A stretch of DNA of 64,000 nt. Source: CAWBRT01 sp963814745 (GTDB lineage: Bacteria > Acidobacteriota > Terriglobia > Terriglobales > Acidobacteriaceae). Both the position numbers and the translations under genes were made by a program. The DNA is taken from positions 124,001-188,000 of the forward strand of contig CAWFEA010000029.1 in the NCBI GenBank assembly GCA_963814745.1, written 5' to 3'. The notes below the pieces were generated by a model. The model was given only the letters and a program-made list of their open reading frames with translations, was not told the origin of the DNA and made no database searches. Positions within the stretch are counted from its first letter, which is position 1. Each line of letters opens with the position of its first letter. Of the stretch, positions 45,244-54,646 are shown one piece after another.

Positions 45244-45538
45244 ATGCCCAGTGAGACGATTGCGGGCATGGATATTCAGCAGGACCAGGCTGAAAAACCG
45301 TTCTGGGAGAGCACCCCATTCTGGGGTTTTGTCTCATTACTGGCAACCATCGTTTTCACGATCCTTAGGTGTGCGCATGAAGGATCTCTCGTGGTTCTTT
45401 GTTGCTGCTTGGGCCTGCGGCATCCCCGCGTCAATTATTTTGTGCAGAGGATTAAAGAAGAGATATCTACGCTACTGCTCTGCGCTTGCGATATTGGTAA
45501 TATTAGCGGCCTCTCTTTACTGGATAGACATTGTCTGA
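45244..45538 (+). pseudogene. small membrane protein, probable frameshift
   Basis: From ATG 45244 one frame reads MPSETIAG, QQDQAEKPFWESTPFWGFVS and a hydrophobic LLATIVFTIL. After about 45368 the neighbouring frame continues with VRMKDLSWFFVAAWACGIPA and a second hydrophobic segment SALAILVILAASLYWIDIV ending at 45538. Joined, they give a protein of about 97 residues with two to three membrane segments, which suggests one gene with a one-base change. I know no family. Confidence 0.45.
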
Positions 45539-45850
45539 GGCTACATCCACAAGCGCCTCGATGGCAGCAGCGCCTTGTTCCTGCTCCACTGAAAAGACGA
45601 CTTTGCGGTAGAGACCCTTGCTTACGCCCTCATAGCGGTCGAGAGTTTTTTCATCTGCCTCCGTGAGCGTCCAGAGCAGTCCATGGACAACCCGGTTCTG
45701 GGCGGCGGTGATGGATGCATATCCCCTCTGGTTGATCAGGAGGGTATGCTCAGGTAACCGCGCACTACCAATCAGCTTCGCCTTTGGGCATCGCGATGTC
45801 TCCACCTTTAGTTCGCTAATGTAGCGAGCTGCACGACTCGCCGAGGACAA
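45503..45850 (-). pseudogene. gamma-glutamylcyclotransferase-like protein, N-terminus missing
   Basis: The 115-codon frame contains RCPKAKLIGSARLPEHTLLI, RGYASITAAQNRVVHGLLWT and LTEADEKTLDRYEGVSKGLY, which match the GGCT/AIG2-like fold including the catalytic Glu region (LDRYEGV). The family's N-terminal YFAYGSN motif, which forms the substrate pocket, is not encoded upstream, and the C-terminus ends soon after ASDN. It therefore looks truncated at both ends. It overlaps the convergent small membrane gene by about 35 bases. Confidence 0.65.
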
Positions 45851-46187
45851 AATTGTCCGTTTCGTGATGCAATAGATTGCACTTCCGGCCCACCGTTCCC
45901 TTCAAGGGATCACATGAACAACAGCCAATGCAGTTACTGATACGCCATCGGTTTGTTTGGTAGGGCGTGTTCTGCAGGGGATTCTCCGGGTGGCAAAATA
46001 AGCTACATTGTTTGCATACTAGTAACTATCACTGTTTGGCTATAAGAATGCATTCATATTCAATACACTGATCGGTCTGTCAACAGTTGTCGCCCGGAGC
46101 GCTGGACCTTATGGAAGGCAAAGCCGGCTTCGGAGCGGTGTGAAAAGGTGGAAAATGTGAAACATAACCTGAGTAAGGAGGCTTAAC
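45851..46187. other. upstream region of the GH30 gene, no gene
   Basis: No coding region is recognised. The stretch 45990-46075 is AT-rich relative to its surroundings and probably holds the promoter of the GH30-PEP-CTERM pair, but I cannot fix its boxes. The ribosome site TAAGGAGG lies just before the GTG at 46188. Confidence 0.45.
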
Positions 46188-48494
46188 GTGAAAGTGACTA
46201 AGTTCGTTGTTTTCGTGGTAGCCCTGTCACTGTTTTGTGGCAGCTCCTGCTTATTTGCACAATCGGTAACAGTTCCGGCGACATCCGGTACTCTAGGTGC
46301 TAACTGGAAGACAGGTACAGATTCCAATACTGGCTTGTCGTACATAATTCCGACGGGTGCCGGCCAAGCCAGCGGCTACCCCGACCTTGCCGCCAACGTG
46401 GTGACATACACCGTCAACTTCCCCGCGGCAGGTACCTACGACCTGTATTTGCTCGTACAATTCCCACCCAGCTATGAGAGCGATGGTGTGACGGTGGTGC
46501 CCAACGGTTGCCAAGATGATGATGGGGCCTTGGCAGCTACAAAATACGTGGGTAAAACTGGCGTGAACGAATGCAACAGGATGTACATCGCCAGCAGCTT
46601 CGGTACGAAATCGGTGACGACCGCGTCGAATTGGGTCACGATCGATGAAATGTACGTGCGCGGGTATGCCATGAACGACGCCACCGACATCGTGGATTCG
46701 CTAGGGTCGCAGACCTCCGGTGTATGGAAATGGATCAACATCTCCAGGATGTTGTATGGAACTGTGACCTACACCGTTGCCCCCGGCGCCCTGACCCAAA
46801 CCTTTCAGATCGGCGCAGCCGAGCCCGGCGGTTGGTACCATAGTTTTGTCTTCGCTCCGTCGTATAATGGATTTACCGCGAACGATCTGAACCTCGGGGA
46901 TAGCGGGACTGTTCCGCCGGCCTCGACGACCGTGCAACCCAATTGGCTGGACGTACACCAGCAGATAGACGGTTTCGGCGCATCATCGTACACCCTTTCG
47001 GGGGTGAGTGCCGCCAACATAACCAAGATCTATGGCACCGCCGGCACTAGCGCGGGAGACGCCGGCCATACGCTGCTGCGAGGCAGGATTGGGCCGGTCA
47101 GCGGGACTAGCACCGCCATGACGGTCGATAGCGGTGAGCAGGTCATCTGGACGAATGCTTACGCGGCAGGGGCCGCGTCAGGGTTGAAGATCTGGATTGC
47201 GCCATGGACGCCGCCGAACCTACTTAAGAACAACGACGCGACAGACGGCGGAAATAACACTTTTAACGGAACCGCGGCCAACTACCAGACTTACGCCAAC
47301 GCAATCGCGACTTTCGTACAAAACGAGTACAACACGTACGGAATACCCATCTATGCGGTCTCGGTCCAGAACGAGCCCGATATATCCAACACCTACGAGA
47401 CCTGCCTCTGGACGGCGCAGCAGATACACGATTACATTCCCTATTTGTATAATGCCCTGCAAGCCGTGAGCTTGGGCGCCAACCCGAAGCCGATGGTGTT
47501 GATGCCGGACTCGGCAATGTGGGGGAACCCCCTCGCCTACACGGCCCTGCAGGACCCGGTGGTCGCGAGCATGATAGGGATTCAAAGCTACCACGGTTAC
47601 TCAGGGGACTCGTTCCCGGTCCCGTCGTACAACGTGCCGCACCTCTGGGAGAGCGAAACTGCCGACCTGCTCTTCAGCGGCGCTGACATCAACAACGGCA
47701 TCTTTTGGGCCCAGCAAATGTATCAGTATCTCACCGTGGCACAGGTGACTGGGTGGCACTACTGGTGGCTGATTGGAAGCGGCGGCCAATATATAGCCTA
47801 CACCACCGGCACAGAACCCGTGCGATTCTACACGTTTGCCCAATACAGCAGGTTCATCCGCCCCGGAATGTACCGGATCGGTTCTACAACCAGCTCATGG
47901 CTGATCAATGCCAGCGCCTATAAGGATCCAGTCAGCGGGAATTTGGCCGTCGTCGCCATCAACTGGACTGGGGTCGCTCAACCCGTCACCTTCAACCTCA
48001 GCAGCTTCCCGAACGTGGCGTCCGTCACGCCGTGGGTCACGTCCGCCACCCTTTCCCTGGCTTCACAATCTTCTGTGAACGTTGCGGGTGGTTCGTTTAC
48101 GTATACCATGCCCGCCTCCAGCGTCGTGACCTTCGTGGCCCAAGCCACCCCAGCCGACCTTTACGCGGCCGGTGCCGTCACCGTCGCCAAGAGCGGATTC
48201 GCCTATAACTTCACCACCAGACGCTATAGCCAGACGGTTTCCATAACCAATGTGACGTCGAACGCTATTCCGGGTCCAGTAGGGTATGTCTTGGACAACC
48301 TTAGCTCCAATGCAACAGTGTACAACGCCACCGGCGTGACGGCTGCGCAATTGCCTGCGGGCAGCCCGTACATAAACCAATCGCAGACCTTGGCGGCCGG
48401 TGGTACGCTTACCTTTACGGTACAGTTCACCGACCCGACTATGACCGGTATCAGTTACACCCCACGCGTACTGAGTGGGTCCGTATCCCGCTAA
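46188..48494 (+). CDS. secreted GH30-family glycoside hydrolase with accessory beta domains
   Basis: The 768-residue protein starts with GTG after a strong TAAGGAGG and has a signal peptide (FVVFVVALSLFCGSSCLFA). Residues about 27-225 form a carbohydrate-binding-like beta domain. The catalytic part begins around 250 (DVHQQIDGFGASSYTLSG), with KIWIAPWTPPNLLKNN, acid/base Glu396 in SVQNEPDIS and probable nucleophile Glu490 in HLWESETAD, as in GH30 retaining enzymes (glucosylceramidase, xylanase and related). A short GH30 beta subdomain follows to about 655, then a C-terminal beta domain (YSQTVSITNVTS, GYVLDNLSSNATVYNATG) of a kind often attached to exported proteins. It acts outside the cell on a beta-linked glycan not identifiable here. 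It is followed 16 bp later by a PEP-CTERM gene. Confidence 0.88.
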   Translation: MKVTKFVVFVVALSLFCGSSCLFAQSVTVPATSGTLGANWKTGTDSNTGLSYIIPTGAGQASGYPDLAANVVTYTVNFPAAGTYDLYLLVQFPPSYESDGVTVVPNGCQDDDGALAATKYVGKTGVNECNRMYIASSFGTKSVTTASNWVTIDEMYVRGYAMNDATDIVDSLGSQTSGVWKWINISRMLYGTVTYTVAPGALTQTFQIGAAEPGGWYHSFVFAPSYNGFTANDLNLGDSGTVPPASTTVQPNWLDVHQQIDGFGASSYTLSGVSAANITKIYGTAGTSAGDAGHTLLRGRIGPVSGTSTAMTVDSGEQVIWTNAYAAGAASGLKIWIAPWTPPNLLKNNDATDGGNNTFNGTAANYQTYANAIATFVQNEYNTYGIPIYAVSVQNEPDISNTYETCLWTAQQIHDYIPYLYNALQAVSLGANPKPMVLMPDSAMWGNPLAYTALQDPVVASMIGIQSYHGYSGDSFPVPSYNVPHLWESETADLLFSGADINNGIFWAQQMYQYLTVAQVTGWHYWWLIGSGGQYIAYTTGTEPVRFYTFAQYSRFIRPGMYRIGSTTSSWLINASAYKDPVSGNLAVVAINWTGVAQPVTFNLSSFPNVASVTPWVTSATLSLASQSSVNVAGGSFTYTMPASSVVTFVAQATPADLYAAGAVTVAKSGFAYNFTTRRYSQTVSITNVTSNAIPGPVGYVLDNLSSNATVYNATGVTAAQLPAGSPYINQSQTLAAGGTLTFTVQFTDPTMTGISYTPRVLSGSVSR

Positions 48495-48510
48495 TCAAGA
48501 GGAGATAATC

Positions 48511-49200
48511 ATGTCAATTCAACGAATGTTTAAGATCAGTATTCTCGTAGCTACGCTCCTGTTACTTGGGAGCACGGCGGTCGTGGCCGAGACGACCGAG
48601 GTGTCGTTCATTTTAAACACCAGCTCCATCGAGGGGTTGGGGACGTTCGACTTAGCCTTCCAACTGGTGGATGGCAGTGGGACGGGCGATGCCAACAACA
48701 CCGTCACCCTGTCCGATTTCCTGTTCTATGGCGGTTCGGTATCCGGTCCCACCACGCTGTTTGGCGGTGCGAGCGGTGACCTGTCATCCAGCCTGACGCT
48801 GACTGACAGCGATCCCTTTTTTAACGCGGCAATAGGGGGTTTTGATGCTGGCTCGTACCTGGAGTTCAGTGCCACCCTCACAGACAACGCCGATGTGGGC
48901 CCTTTTGATGACATGTTCATGATGTCGATCCTGGACCCGAACGGGAACGGAATTCCCACGCTCGACCCGAGCGGCAACGACACCTTCTTAACGGTCACGC
49001 TGAACGGCACCCTGCAGCCAGCTCTGGGCGATGACACCGACACCCTGGCGCCGCCGTTTCAAGTTTCGGGCGCCGATCTGTCGCAGACCACTTACGACTT
49101 AGGGGCGCCGCAAGCAGTGCCGGAACCGGGGAGTCTGTTACTGCTTGGCACCGGACTAGTGGGCGCTGCGGGGGCGATTCGCAGGAAGCTAATGGTGTAG
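48511..49200 (+). CDS. PEP-CTERM sorted surface protein
   Basis: The 229-residue protein starts at ATG 48511 with AGAGGAG nine bases before it. It has a signal peptide (FKISILVATLLLLGSTAVVA), a beta-rich, Asp/Ser/Thr-rich middle, and a C-terminal PEP-CTERM signal: VPEPGS, hydrophobic LLLLGTGLVGAAGAI and the basic end RRKL. Such tails are recognised by exosortase and are typical of bacteria that make extracellular polysaccharide. The gene follows the GH30 gene closely, so they are probably co-expressed. No exosortase gene is in the window. The biochemical role of the protein is unknown. Confidence 0.88.
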   Translation: MSIQRMFKISILVATLLLLGSTAVVAETTEVSFILNTSSIEGLGTFDLAFQLVDGSGTGDANNTVTLSDFLFYGGSVSGPTTLFGGASGDLSSSLTLTDSDPFFNAAIGGFDAGSYLEFSATLTDNADVGPFDDMFMMSILDPNGNGIPTLDPSGNDTFLTVTLNGTLQPALGDDTDTLAPPFQVSGADLSQTTYDLGAPQAVPEPGSLLLLGTGLVGAAGAIRRKLMV

Positions 49201-49205
49201 TAAAG

Positions 49206-49724
49206 TTGTCCAAGATCGTCCATCCGAAGCCGCCCTTGCTGGAGTTTACGCCGCGAGCTCTTTTATTCGCGGTAAGCGTTGGCGTGACGCAGCGGCAGGA
49301 AACCGAAATCCCGTCAGGTCGCCGCCACGACCTGACCCTTTTCGTCTACGCAGAGGGATGTGTCAGGGATTTGACGGACTGCGGCTGCACCGCATATTGC
49401 CGGGCCGGACGGCTTCGATCTCAGGCCCAGCTTCCGAATTCCTTTGCGCCGGCCAAAGCGCCGGTCCGCTCTTCGCCCGAATCTGCCGATTATCTGTTGG
49501 AGATTGCTGAACAATATCCGGCAGCCGACACCATCCACCTGGTGATGGACAATCTGAGTTCGCACACCCGCAAGGCCGTGGTGGAACAGTTCGGCGAGAG
49601 CGACGGAGGCTGGCTATGGAACCGGTTCACCGTCCACTACACGCCGAAACACGGCAGTTTTCCGCGAGCTGTCTCCGCGCCTGCCAAGAGCGGCGCCGCG
49701 AATTCCATTTCCGCGAGCGCGTGA
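49206..49724 (+). pseudogene. IS630-type transposase relic
   Basis: Pieces of an IS630-like DDE transposase are visible: HLVMDNLSSHTRKAVVEQFG with its catalytic Asp, and FTVHYTPKHGS, after which the expected SWLNQAE-type Glu motif is lost. The preceding part is scrambled by frame changes (PSGRRHDLTLFVYAEG). It differs from the intact IS630 transposase at 19595, so it is another element. No terminal repeats were found. Confidence 0.7.
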
Positions 49725-49905
49725 AGACTGCATTAAAAATGTGATTCCCCGCAGCGGGAAAGTTGATACACTACTTCCGCCATCTGGCCACCATCGCGAA
49801 TAGAGCTTTCTTGCGACCGTAGTCCGCGTCCGGATCGGCGCCATGGGTATTGCGCATCTCCCTGCGTTCTCGGGTCGTACCCTGGGTTTTCGAAAGGATC
49901 AAAGC

Positions 49906-50754
49906 ATGGACAAGAGCAGTGTCGGTGTGTTGGGGGCTGGCCTCATGGGTGCGGGCATCGCCGAGATAACGGCTAGAGGGGGGTATAACGTCTTGCTGGT
50001 GGATGTCAGCGGCAAGGCTCTGGAAAAAGCCCAGGGCCGCATCCAAGCCAGCCTCGACAAGTCAGTGGAAAAAGGGCAGTTTCAGGCACCGGTTGCACAG
50101 CAAATCTTCGCCCGCATCCGGACCAGCGAAGCGTGCGACGAGCTGGCATCGGCGGAATTCGTCATCGAAGCCGTTTACGAGAACATGCCGGTCAAGAAAG
50201 AGGCATTCAAAAAGCTGGATGTCATTACCAAGCCGGGGATCATCCTGGCGAGCAACACCTCGGCGTTGTCAATCACCGAAATCGCTTCCGTCACCAAGCG
50301 GCCGGAGAAGGTCATCGGCCTGCATTTCTTCTACCCGGTCCCCAGGATGAAGCTGGTGGAAATGGTCCGTGGCCTGGCGACTTCCGACGAAACCTACCAG
50401 GAGTGCCGGGGGTTCGTCGAGAAGATCCAGAAGACGCCGGTTCTGGCCAACGATTATCCGGGCTTTATCGTCAACCGGTTGTTGCTTCCCATGATCAACG
50501 AGGCCGTGTTCCTGGTGATGGAGGGCGCCAAGCCGGAGGATGTCGATGCCGCCATGAAGTTGGGGTGCAATCATCCGATGGGTCCGTTGGAGCTCTTAGA
50601 TTTTGTTGGCATTGACGTTGCGCTTGCCACCATCACCGGCATTTACGAAAACATGCGTGATTCGAAGTACCGCCCCTGTCCGCTGTTCGTGAAGATGGTC
50701 GAGGCGGGTTGGCTGGGCCGCAAGAGCGGCCGTGGTTTCTACAACTATTCCTAA
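49906..50754 (+). CDS. hbd: 3-hydroxybutyryl-CoA (3-hydroxyacyl-CoA) dehydrogenase
   Basis: The 282-residue protein starts at ATG 49906 with AAAGGA seven bases upstream. It has the NAD-binding start VGVLGAGLMGAGIAEITARG, VIEAVYENMPVKKEAF, ASNTSALSITEIAS, the catalytic His region GLHFFYPVPRMKLVEMV and the C-terminal VNRLLLPMINEAVFLVMEG with LGCNHPMGPLELLDFVGIDV. It is of the stand-alone Hbd/PaaH type and interconverts 3-hydroxyacyl-CoA and 3-oxoacyl-CoA. The liv transporter genes follow within 34 bp, so it is likely the first gene of that operon, which would tie it to catabolism of imported branched-chain or related substrates. Confidence 0.93.
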   Translation: MDKSSVGVLGAGLMGAGIAEITARGGYNVLLVDVSGKALEKAQGRIQASLDKSVEKGQFQAPVAQQIFARIRTSEACDELASAEFVIEAVYENMPVKKEAFKKLDVITKPGIILASNTSALSITEIASVTKRPEKVIGLHFFYPVPRMKLVEMVRGLATSDETYQECRGFVEKIQKTPVLANDYPGFIVNRLLLPMINEAVFLVMEGAKPEDVDAAMKLGCNHPMGPLELLDFVGIDVALATITGIYENMRDSKYRPCPLFVKMVEAGWLGRKSGRGFYNYS

Positions 50755-50788
50755 GCAATTAGAGAATCAATTTACGAGAGGCGACAGA

Positions 50789-52018
50789 ATGAAAAACCGA
50801 GTCTTGTGGTCCGTAGTGCTCATGACGCTACTTGCCTTCCTTGGGTTCGCGCTGATCGGTTGCCAAGGTGGCGGGGAAAAAGAAGTCAGAATCGCTGACA
50901 TGGATTGCCTGTCCGGCAGCAATGCCGATGCCGGCATACAGGATCTGAACGGGGCGCAACTTGCCGTGGATGATATCAATGCCGCCGGCGGCATCAAGGC
51001 GCTTGGCGGCACCAAAGTAAAGCTGGTAGCGGTGGACATGACGAGCGATCCTAAGAACGCCGCCTCTACCGCCGAGCGTACTTTCAGCACCGAAAAAGTG
51101 GTTGCCGCCAAGTGCCCAGGCATCAGCGGAATTGCTTTGCCGATGCTGCCGATCGCGGAGAAGGCGCAGATTCCGGTCATCTGCAATTCGATCAATGACC
51201 AGATCTCCGGTCAGGGTTATAAGTACACCTTTCAGATTGCGCCACACGGCAGCCAGTTCGGTAACACCCAGGTCGAGTTCCTGCGATGGTTAAACGAAAA
51301 ATACAAGCTGGGGATTAAAGACGTCGCCGTGGTTTACGAGAACTCTGGATACGGGGTCTCGACGGCGGGCGGCGTTAAAGACATGGTGACCAAGGGCGGA
51401 TTCAACCTGGTGCTTTACGAGTCGTATCCGCACGGATTCACCGATGCCTCATCACTGGTAACGAAGGTTAAGGCGTCGAAGGCGCAGGCACTGTTCCCGG
51501 TTGCCTACACCACGGACGCGAAGCTGATCACCAGCACCATGAATCAGATGAATGTGCACCCGGTCATCGTCGGCGGTGGCGCGGGCTTCATCTGGCCGGC
51601 GTTCTTTACCGAAATGGGAGCCGCGGCCAATGGCTTTGTCTCGGTTGCTTCCTGGAACTGGGATTCGAAAAGCATCTCCTCCGTACCGGAACTGGCGGCG
51701 ATCACCGACCGTTACCAAAAGAGGTTTGGGGTGTTCATGGGCGAGCATGCCGGGCCCAGCTACGTGGCCGTTCGCATGATTGCCCAGGCGATGGAGGCGA
51801 CCAAGTCGAGCGACAGCAAGAAGATTCGCGACTACCTGGCCACTTTCAACGACAGCGGCACGGTTGGCGGCCTGATGCAGCCTGGGACGATAAAGATTGA
51901 CAGTACCGGCTTCAACGCTGTCGTTCATCCGATCATGATCCAGTGGCAGGATAACCTGCCGCGGACGATTTACCCTGAGGCTGATGCAACGCGCAGCTAT
52001 CAGCCTCCTAAGAAATAA
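50789..52018 (+). CDS. livK: branched-chain amino acid ABC transporter substrate-binding lipoprotein
   Basis: The 409-residue protein has a lipoprotein signal ending in FALIGC (Cys25), then the periplasmic binding protein type 1 fold: GIQDLNGAQLAVDDINAAGG, VKLVAVDMTSDPKNAA, ICNSINDQISGQGYKYTFQI and GHTD-like PHGFTDASSLVTKVK. Related proteins bind leucine, isoleucine, valine or other small organic acids and amides. ATG 50789 follows GAGAGGCGACAG. It is followed 66 bp later by livH. Ligand choice cannot be read from the sequence with confidence. Confidence 0.9.
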   Translation: MKNRVLWSVVLMTLLAFLGFALIGCQGGGEKEVRIADMDCLSGSNADAGIQDLNGAQLAVDDINAAGGIKALGGTKVKLVAVDMTSDPKNAASTAERTFSTEKVVAAKCPGISGIALPMLPIAEKAQIPVICNSINDQISGQGYKYTFQIAPHGSQFGNTQVEFLRWLNEKYKLGIKDVAVVYENSGYGVSTAGGVKDMVTKGGFNLVLYESYPHGFTDASSLVTKVKASKAQALFPVAYTTDAKLITSTMNQMNVHPVIVGGGAGFIWPAFFTEMGAAANGFVSVASWNWDSKSISSVPELAAITDRYQKRFGVFMGEHAGPSYVAVRMIAQAMEATKSSDSKKIRDYLATFNDSGTVGGLMQPGTIKIDSTGFNAVVHPIMIQWQDNLPRTIYPEADATRSYQPPKK

Positions 52019-52084
52019 GAGCAAGCTGCATCCGGGGTGCCGCTCAGGGCACCCCTAGTTCATTAAGCCGGAGGAGACAGGATA

Positions 52085-52957
52085 GTGAATCCTACGATCT
52101 TTTTGCAGACGACTATCAATGGGTTGATGGTGGGCGGCGTTTATGCGCTGGTTGCCGTCGGATTGACCCTGATCTTCGGGGTGATGAAGATCGTCAACTT
52201 TGCCCAGGGAGAGTTCGTGATGCTGGCCATGTACGTCAGTTGGATGCTGGCAACCTTTGTCCATATCGGACCCTATCCCGGATTGCTGATCGTAGCGGCT
52301 GTCATGTTCGGGTTCGGCTATCTCGTCTTCAAGTTCCTCATTATCCGGGTAATTGGCAAACCCGACGAATCCTTCATCCTGCTGACTCTCGGTTTGTCCA
52401 TCGTTTTGCAAAACCTGATCCTGGTCATCTTTGGCGCCGAATATTTTTCGGTTGACACGCCCATCAAAGATGAGGCGTTCCATATGGCCGGTCTCAGCCT
52501 CTCCGTGCCACGCTTGATCGCATTTCTGGTGGCGCTGCTGATGGTCACGGCGCTGACGATCATGCTCAACAAGACCGACCTGGGACGCGCCATGCGGGCG
52601 ACCTCCGAGAGCCGCGAGGTCGCAACCCTGCTCGGCATCAATCCGACCAAGTGTTTCACGATTGCGTTCGCCATCGGTATTGTTCTGGCGGGCATCGCCG
52701 GCGTGTTGTTGACGCCGATGTTCTATGTGTTTCCCGGCGTGGGCACGCTTTTTAACCTTACCGCCTTTGTGGTGGTAGTGCTTGGCGGAATGGGATCGGT
52801 ACCCGGCGCATTGCTAGGCGGGTTGATCATCGGCGTCGTCGAGGCTCTCAGCAGCACTTATATTTCGCTGGACTTGGCGCAATTGTTTACCTTCCTGATT
52901 TTCCTCGCCGTGCTCTTCTTGCGTCCACGCGGACTATTCGGAGAAGCTGCGAAATGA
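52085..52957 (+). CDS. livH: branched-chain amino acid ABC transporter permease LivH
   Basis: The 290-residue membrane protein starts with GTG 52085 after GGAGGAG. It shows the LivH pattern: LMVGGVYALVAVGLTLIFGVMKIVNFAQGEF (cited in part), MRATSESREVATLLGINPTK, the loop that contacts the ATPase, and VVLGGMGSVPGALLGGLIIGV. It forms half of the inner-membrane channel. Its stop overlaps the livM start by four bases. Confidence 0.92.
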   Translation: MNPTIFLQTTINGLMVGGVYALVAVGLTLIFGVMKIVNFAQGEFVMLAMYVSWMLATFVHIGPYPGLLIVAAVMFGFGYLVFKFLIIRVIGKPDESFILLTLGLSIVLQNLILVIFGAEYFSVDTPIKDEAFHMAGLSLSVPRLIAFLVALLMVTALTIMLNKTDLGRAMRATSESREVATLLGINPTKCFTIAFAIGIVLAGIAGVLLTPMFYVFPGVGTLFNLTAFVVVVLGGMGSVPGALLGGLIIGVVEALSSTYISLDLAQLFTFLIFLAVLFLRPRGLFGEAAK

Positions 52958-53934
52958 ACCCCAAGGCGGCAAAATTCGTCCTGCCGGCGCTCATCGTCGT
53001 GGTGCTCGCCATTCCGCTTTTCGTAACCATTCCCTATTACCTGCATATCATGTTCATGATTTTTCTACTTGCCACCATGGGTCTGGGATGGAACCTGATA
53101 GGCGGTTATGGCGCGCAGCTCTCGCTGGGCCATTCCGTGTTTTTCGCCATCGGCGCCTACACTGCGGTCTTGTTCGTTGTCTATAAGAGATTAACGCCCC
53201 TGGTGGGCGGAGTGATCGGCATGGCGCTGGCAGTGCTGGCAGCGGTCATCATCGGCCTGCCTTGCTTCCGCTTGCGCGGACCTTACTTTGCGCTGGCCAC
53301 CATCGCTTCTGGCGAGATCACGCGCACCCTGCTGCTGCATTTCAAGGACTTCACTGCGGGAGCCAACGGGGTGCCAATTCCCTTCCATGGCAATGACCCG
53401 CTGTTTTTGCAATTCTCGTCCAAGGCTGAGTACTACTACCTGGCGCTGTTTTTGCTGGCCGTGGTTTTCATGATTGTGCGCACGATGGAGCGCGCGAAAA
53501 TAGGCCGCTACCTGGCGGCGGTGCGGGAGGATCAGGACGCCGCCGAGTCTCTCGGCGTCAAGACCGCCCGGGTCAAGATGGCCGCTTTTATGCTCAGTGC
53601 GGCGATCGTGGCTGCCTGCGGGGTTCTCTACGCGTTTACGGTCGGCTACATCGATCCCGACAGCGTTGCCAGCGTCAACATGTCAATTCAAATCGCCGTG
53701 GTGGTGATCGTCGGAGGAATCGGAACCCTGTGGGGGCCCATCCTGGGCGCGGCAGTGGTTGTGATGCTGACGGAGTTGACCAACATGTATCTCGGCGCGG
53801 TGAGAGGCGGCGCCAGTTTGGTGCTCTATGGGATTCTTCTCATCGTGGTCATCCTCGTGAAACCGAATGGACTGATTTCCTTGTTTGACAGATTCTGGCC
53901 CAAGAAACAGGTTGCTCATGGAACCACTGCTTAA
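52954..53934 (+). CDS. livM: branched-chain amino acid ABC transporter permease LivM
   Basis: The 326-residue membrane protein has the LivM features: MGLGWNLIGGYGAQLSLGHS, FFAIGAYTAVLF, LRGPYFALATIASGEI, the cytoplasmic coupling loop VREDQDAAESLGVKTARVKM and VVIVGGIGTLWGPILGAAVV. It pairs with LivH to form the channel. Start ATG overlaps livH by ATGA. The livG start lies inside its last codons (16 bp overlap). Confidence 0.92.
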   Translation: MNPKAAKFVLPALIVVVLAIPLFVTIPYYLHIMFMIFLLATMGLGWNLIGGYGAQLSLGHSVFFAIGAYTAVLFVVYKRLTPLVGGVIGMALAVLAAVIIGLPCFRLRGPYFALATIASGEITRTLLLHFKDFTAGANGVPIPFHGNDPLFLQFSSKAEYYYLALFLLAVVFMIVRTMERAKIGRYLAAVREDQDAAESLGVKTARVKMAAFMLSAAIVAACGVLYAFTVGYIDPDSVASVNMSIQIAVVVIVGGIGTLWGPILGAAVVVMLTELTNMYLGAVRGGASLVLYGILLIVVILVKPNGLISLFDRFWPKKQVAHGTTA

Positions 53935-54646
53935 GGTTACCAACCTCAAAAAGTCTTTTGGCGGCGTGCATGCGCTCAAGGACGTTTCCCTGGAACTCGA
54001 GCGGGGCGAGATTCTCGGACTGATCGGGCCCAATGGTTCGGGCAAATCGACGTTCGTCAATGCCATCGCCGGCCTTTACAAACCGGATGGCGGCAGCGTA
54101 CTGCTGGAAGGCGTCGATGTCACCGCGCAGGCGCCGCCGGCCATGGCCCGCCACGGCGTCGCCAGGACATTCCAGTCGTCGCGGCCTTTCCTGAACCTCA
54201 GCGTGCTTGAGAACGTGACCATCGCGGCGTTGCTCCACACTAGCCACGCGGCGGAAGCCGAGGCGGTCGCCATGGAATGCATCGGGATGACGGGGCTGAA
54301 GAGTTCCATGCATCTGAAGAGCGCCAGCCTGCCGGTGGAAAAAAGAAAGCGTCTGGACCTATGCCGGGCGCTGGCTTTGAAACCCAAGCTCATCATGCTG
54401 GATGAATGCCTGGCCGGCCTCAACCCTCACGAAATGGAAGAGGGCCTGGAACTGGTGCGGGCCATCAATCGCAGCGGCATCAGCGTCATCTTTATCGAGC
54501 ATGTGATGAAAGCCGTGGTAGCGCTTTGCCACCGGATAGTGGTGTTGAACCAGGGCGAGCTGCTCGCCGAGGGAGCCCCGGAAGCGGTGATGACCAATGA
54601 GAAGGTAATTACAGCCTACCTGGGCGAGGGCTACAAACGTGCTTGA
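53918..54646 (+). CDS. livG: branched-chain amino acid ABC transporter ATPase LivG, unusual signature
   Basis: The 242-residue ATPase has LKVTNLKKSFGGVHALKDVS, Walker A GPNGSGKSTF and Walker B LIMLDECLAGLNPHEME, with the H-loop His in VIFIEHVMKAV. The ABC signature, normally LSYGQQ or LTYGEK followed by RRLEIARAL, here reads LPVEKRKRLDLCRAL, and the Walker B Glu is followed by Cys instead of Pro. This is a notable departure for a core ATPase but the rest is complete. ATG 53918 is chosen because similarity begins there; it overlaps livM. Confidence 0.9.
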   Translation: MEPLLKVTNLKKSFGGVHALKDVSLELERGEILGLIGPNGSGKSTFVNAIAGLYKPDGGSVLLEGVDVTAQAPPAMARHGVARTFQSSRPFLNLSVLENVTIAALLHTSHAAEAEAVAMECIGMTGLKSSMHLKSASLPVEKRKRLDLCRALALKPKLIMLDECLAGLNPHEMEEGLELVRAINRSGISVIFIEHVMKAVVALCHRIVVLNQGELLAEGAPEAVMTNEKVITAYLGEGYKRA

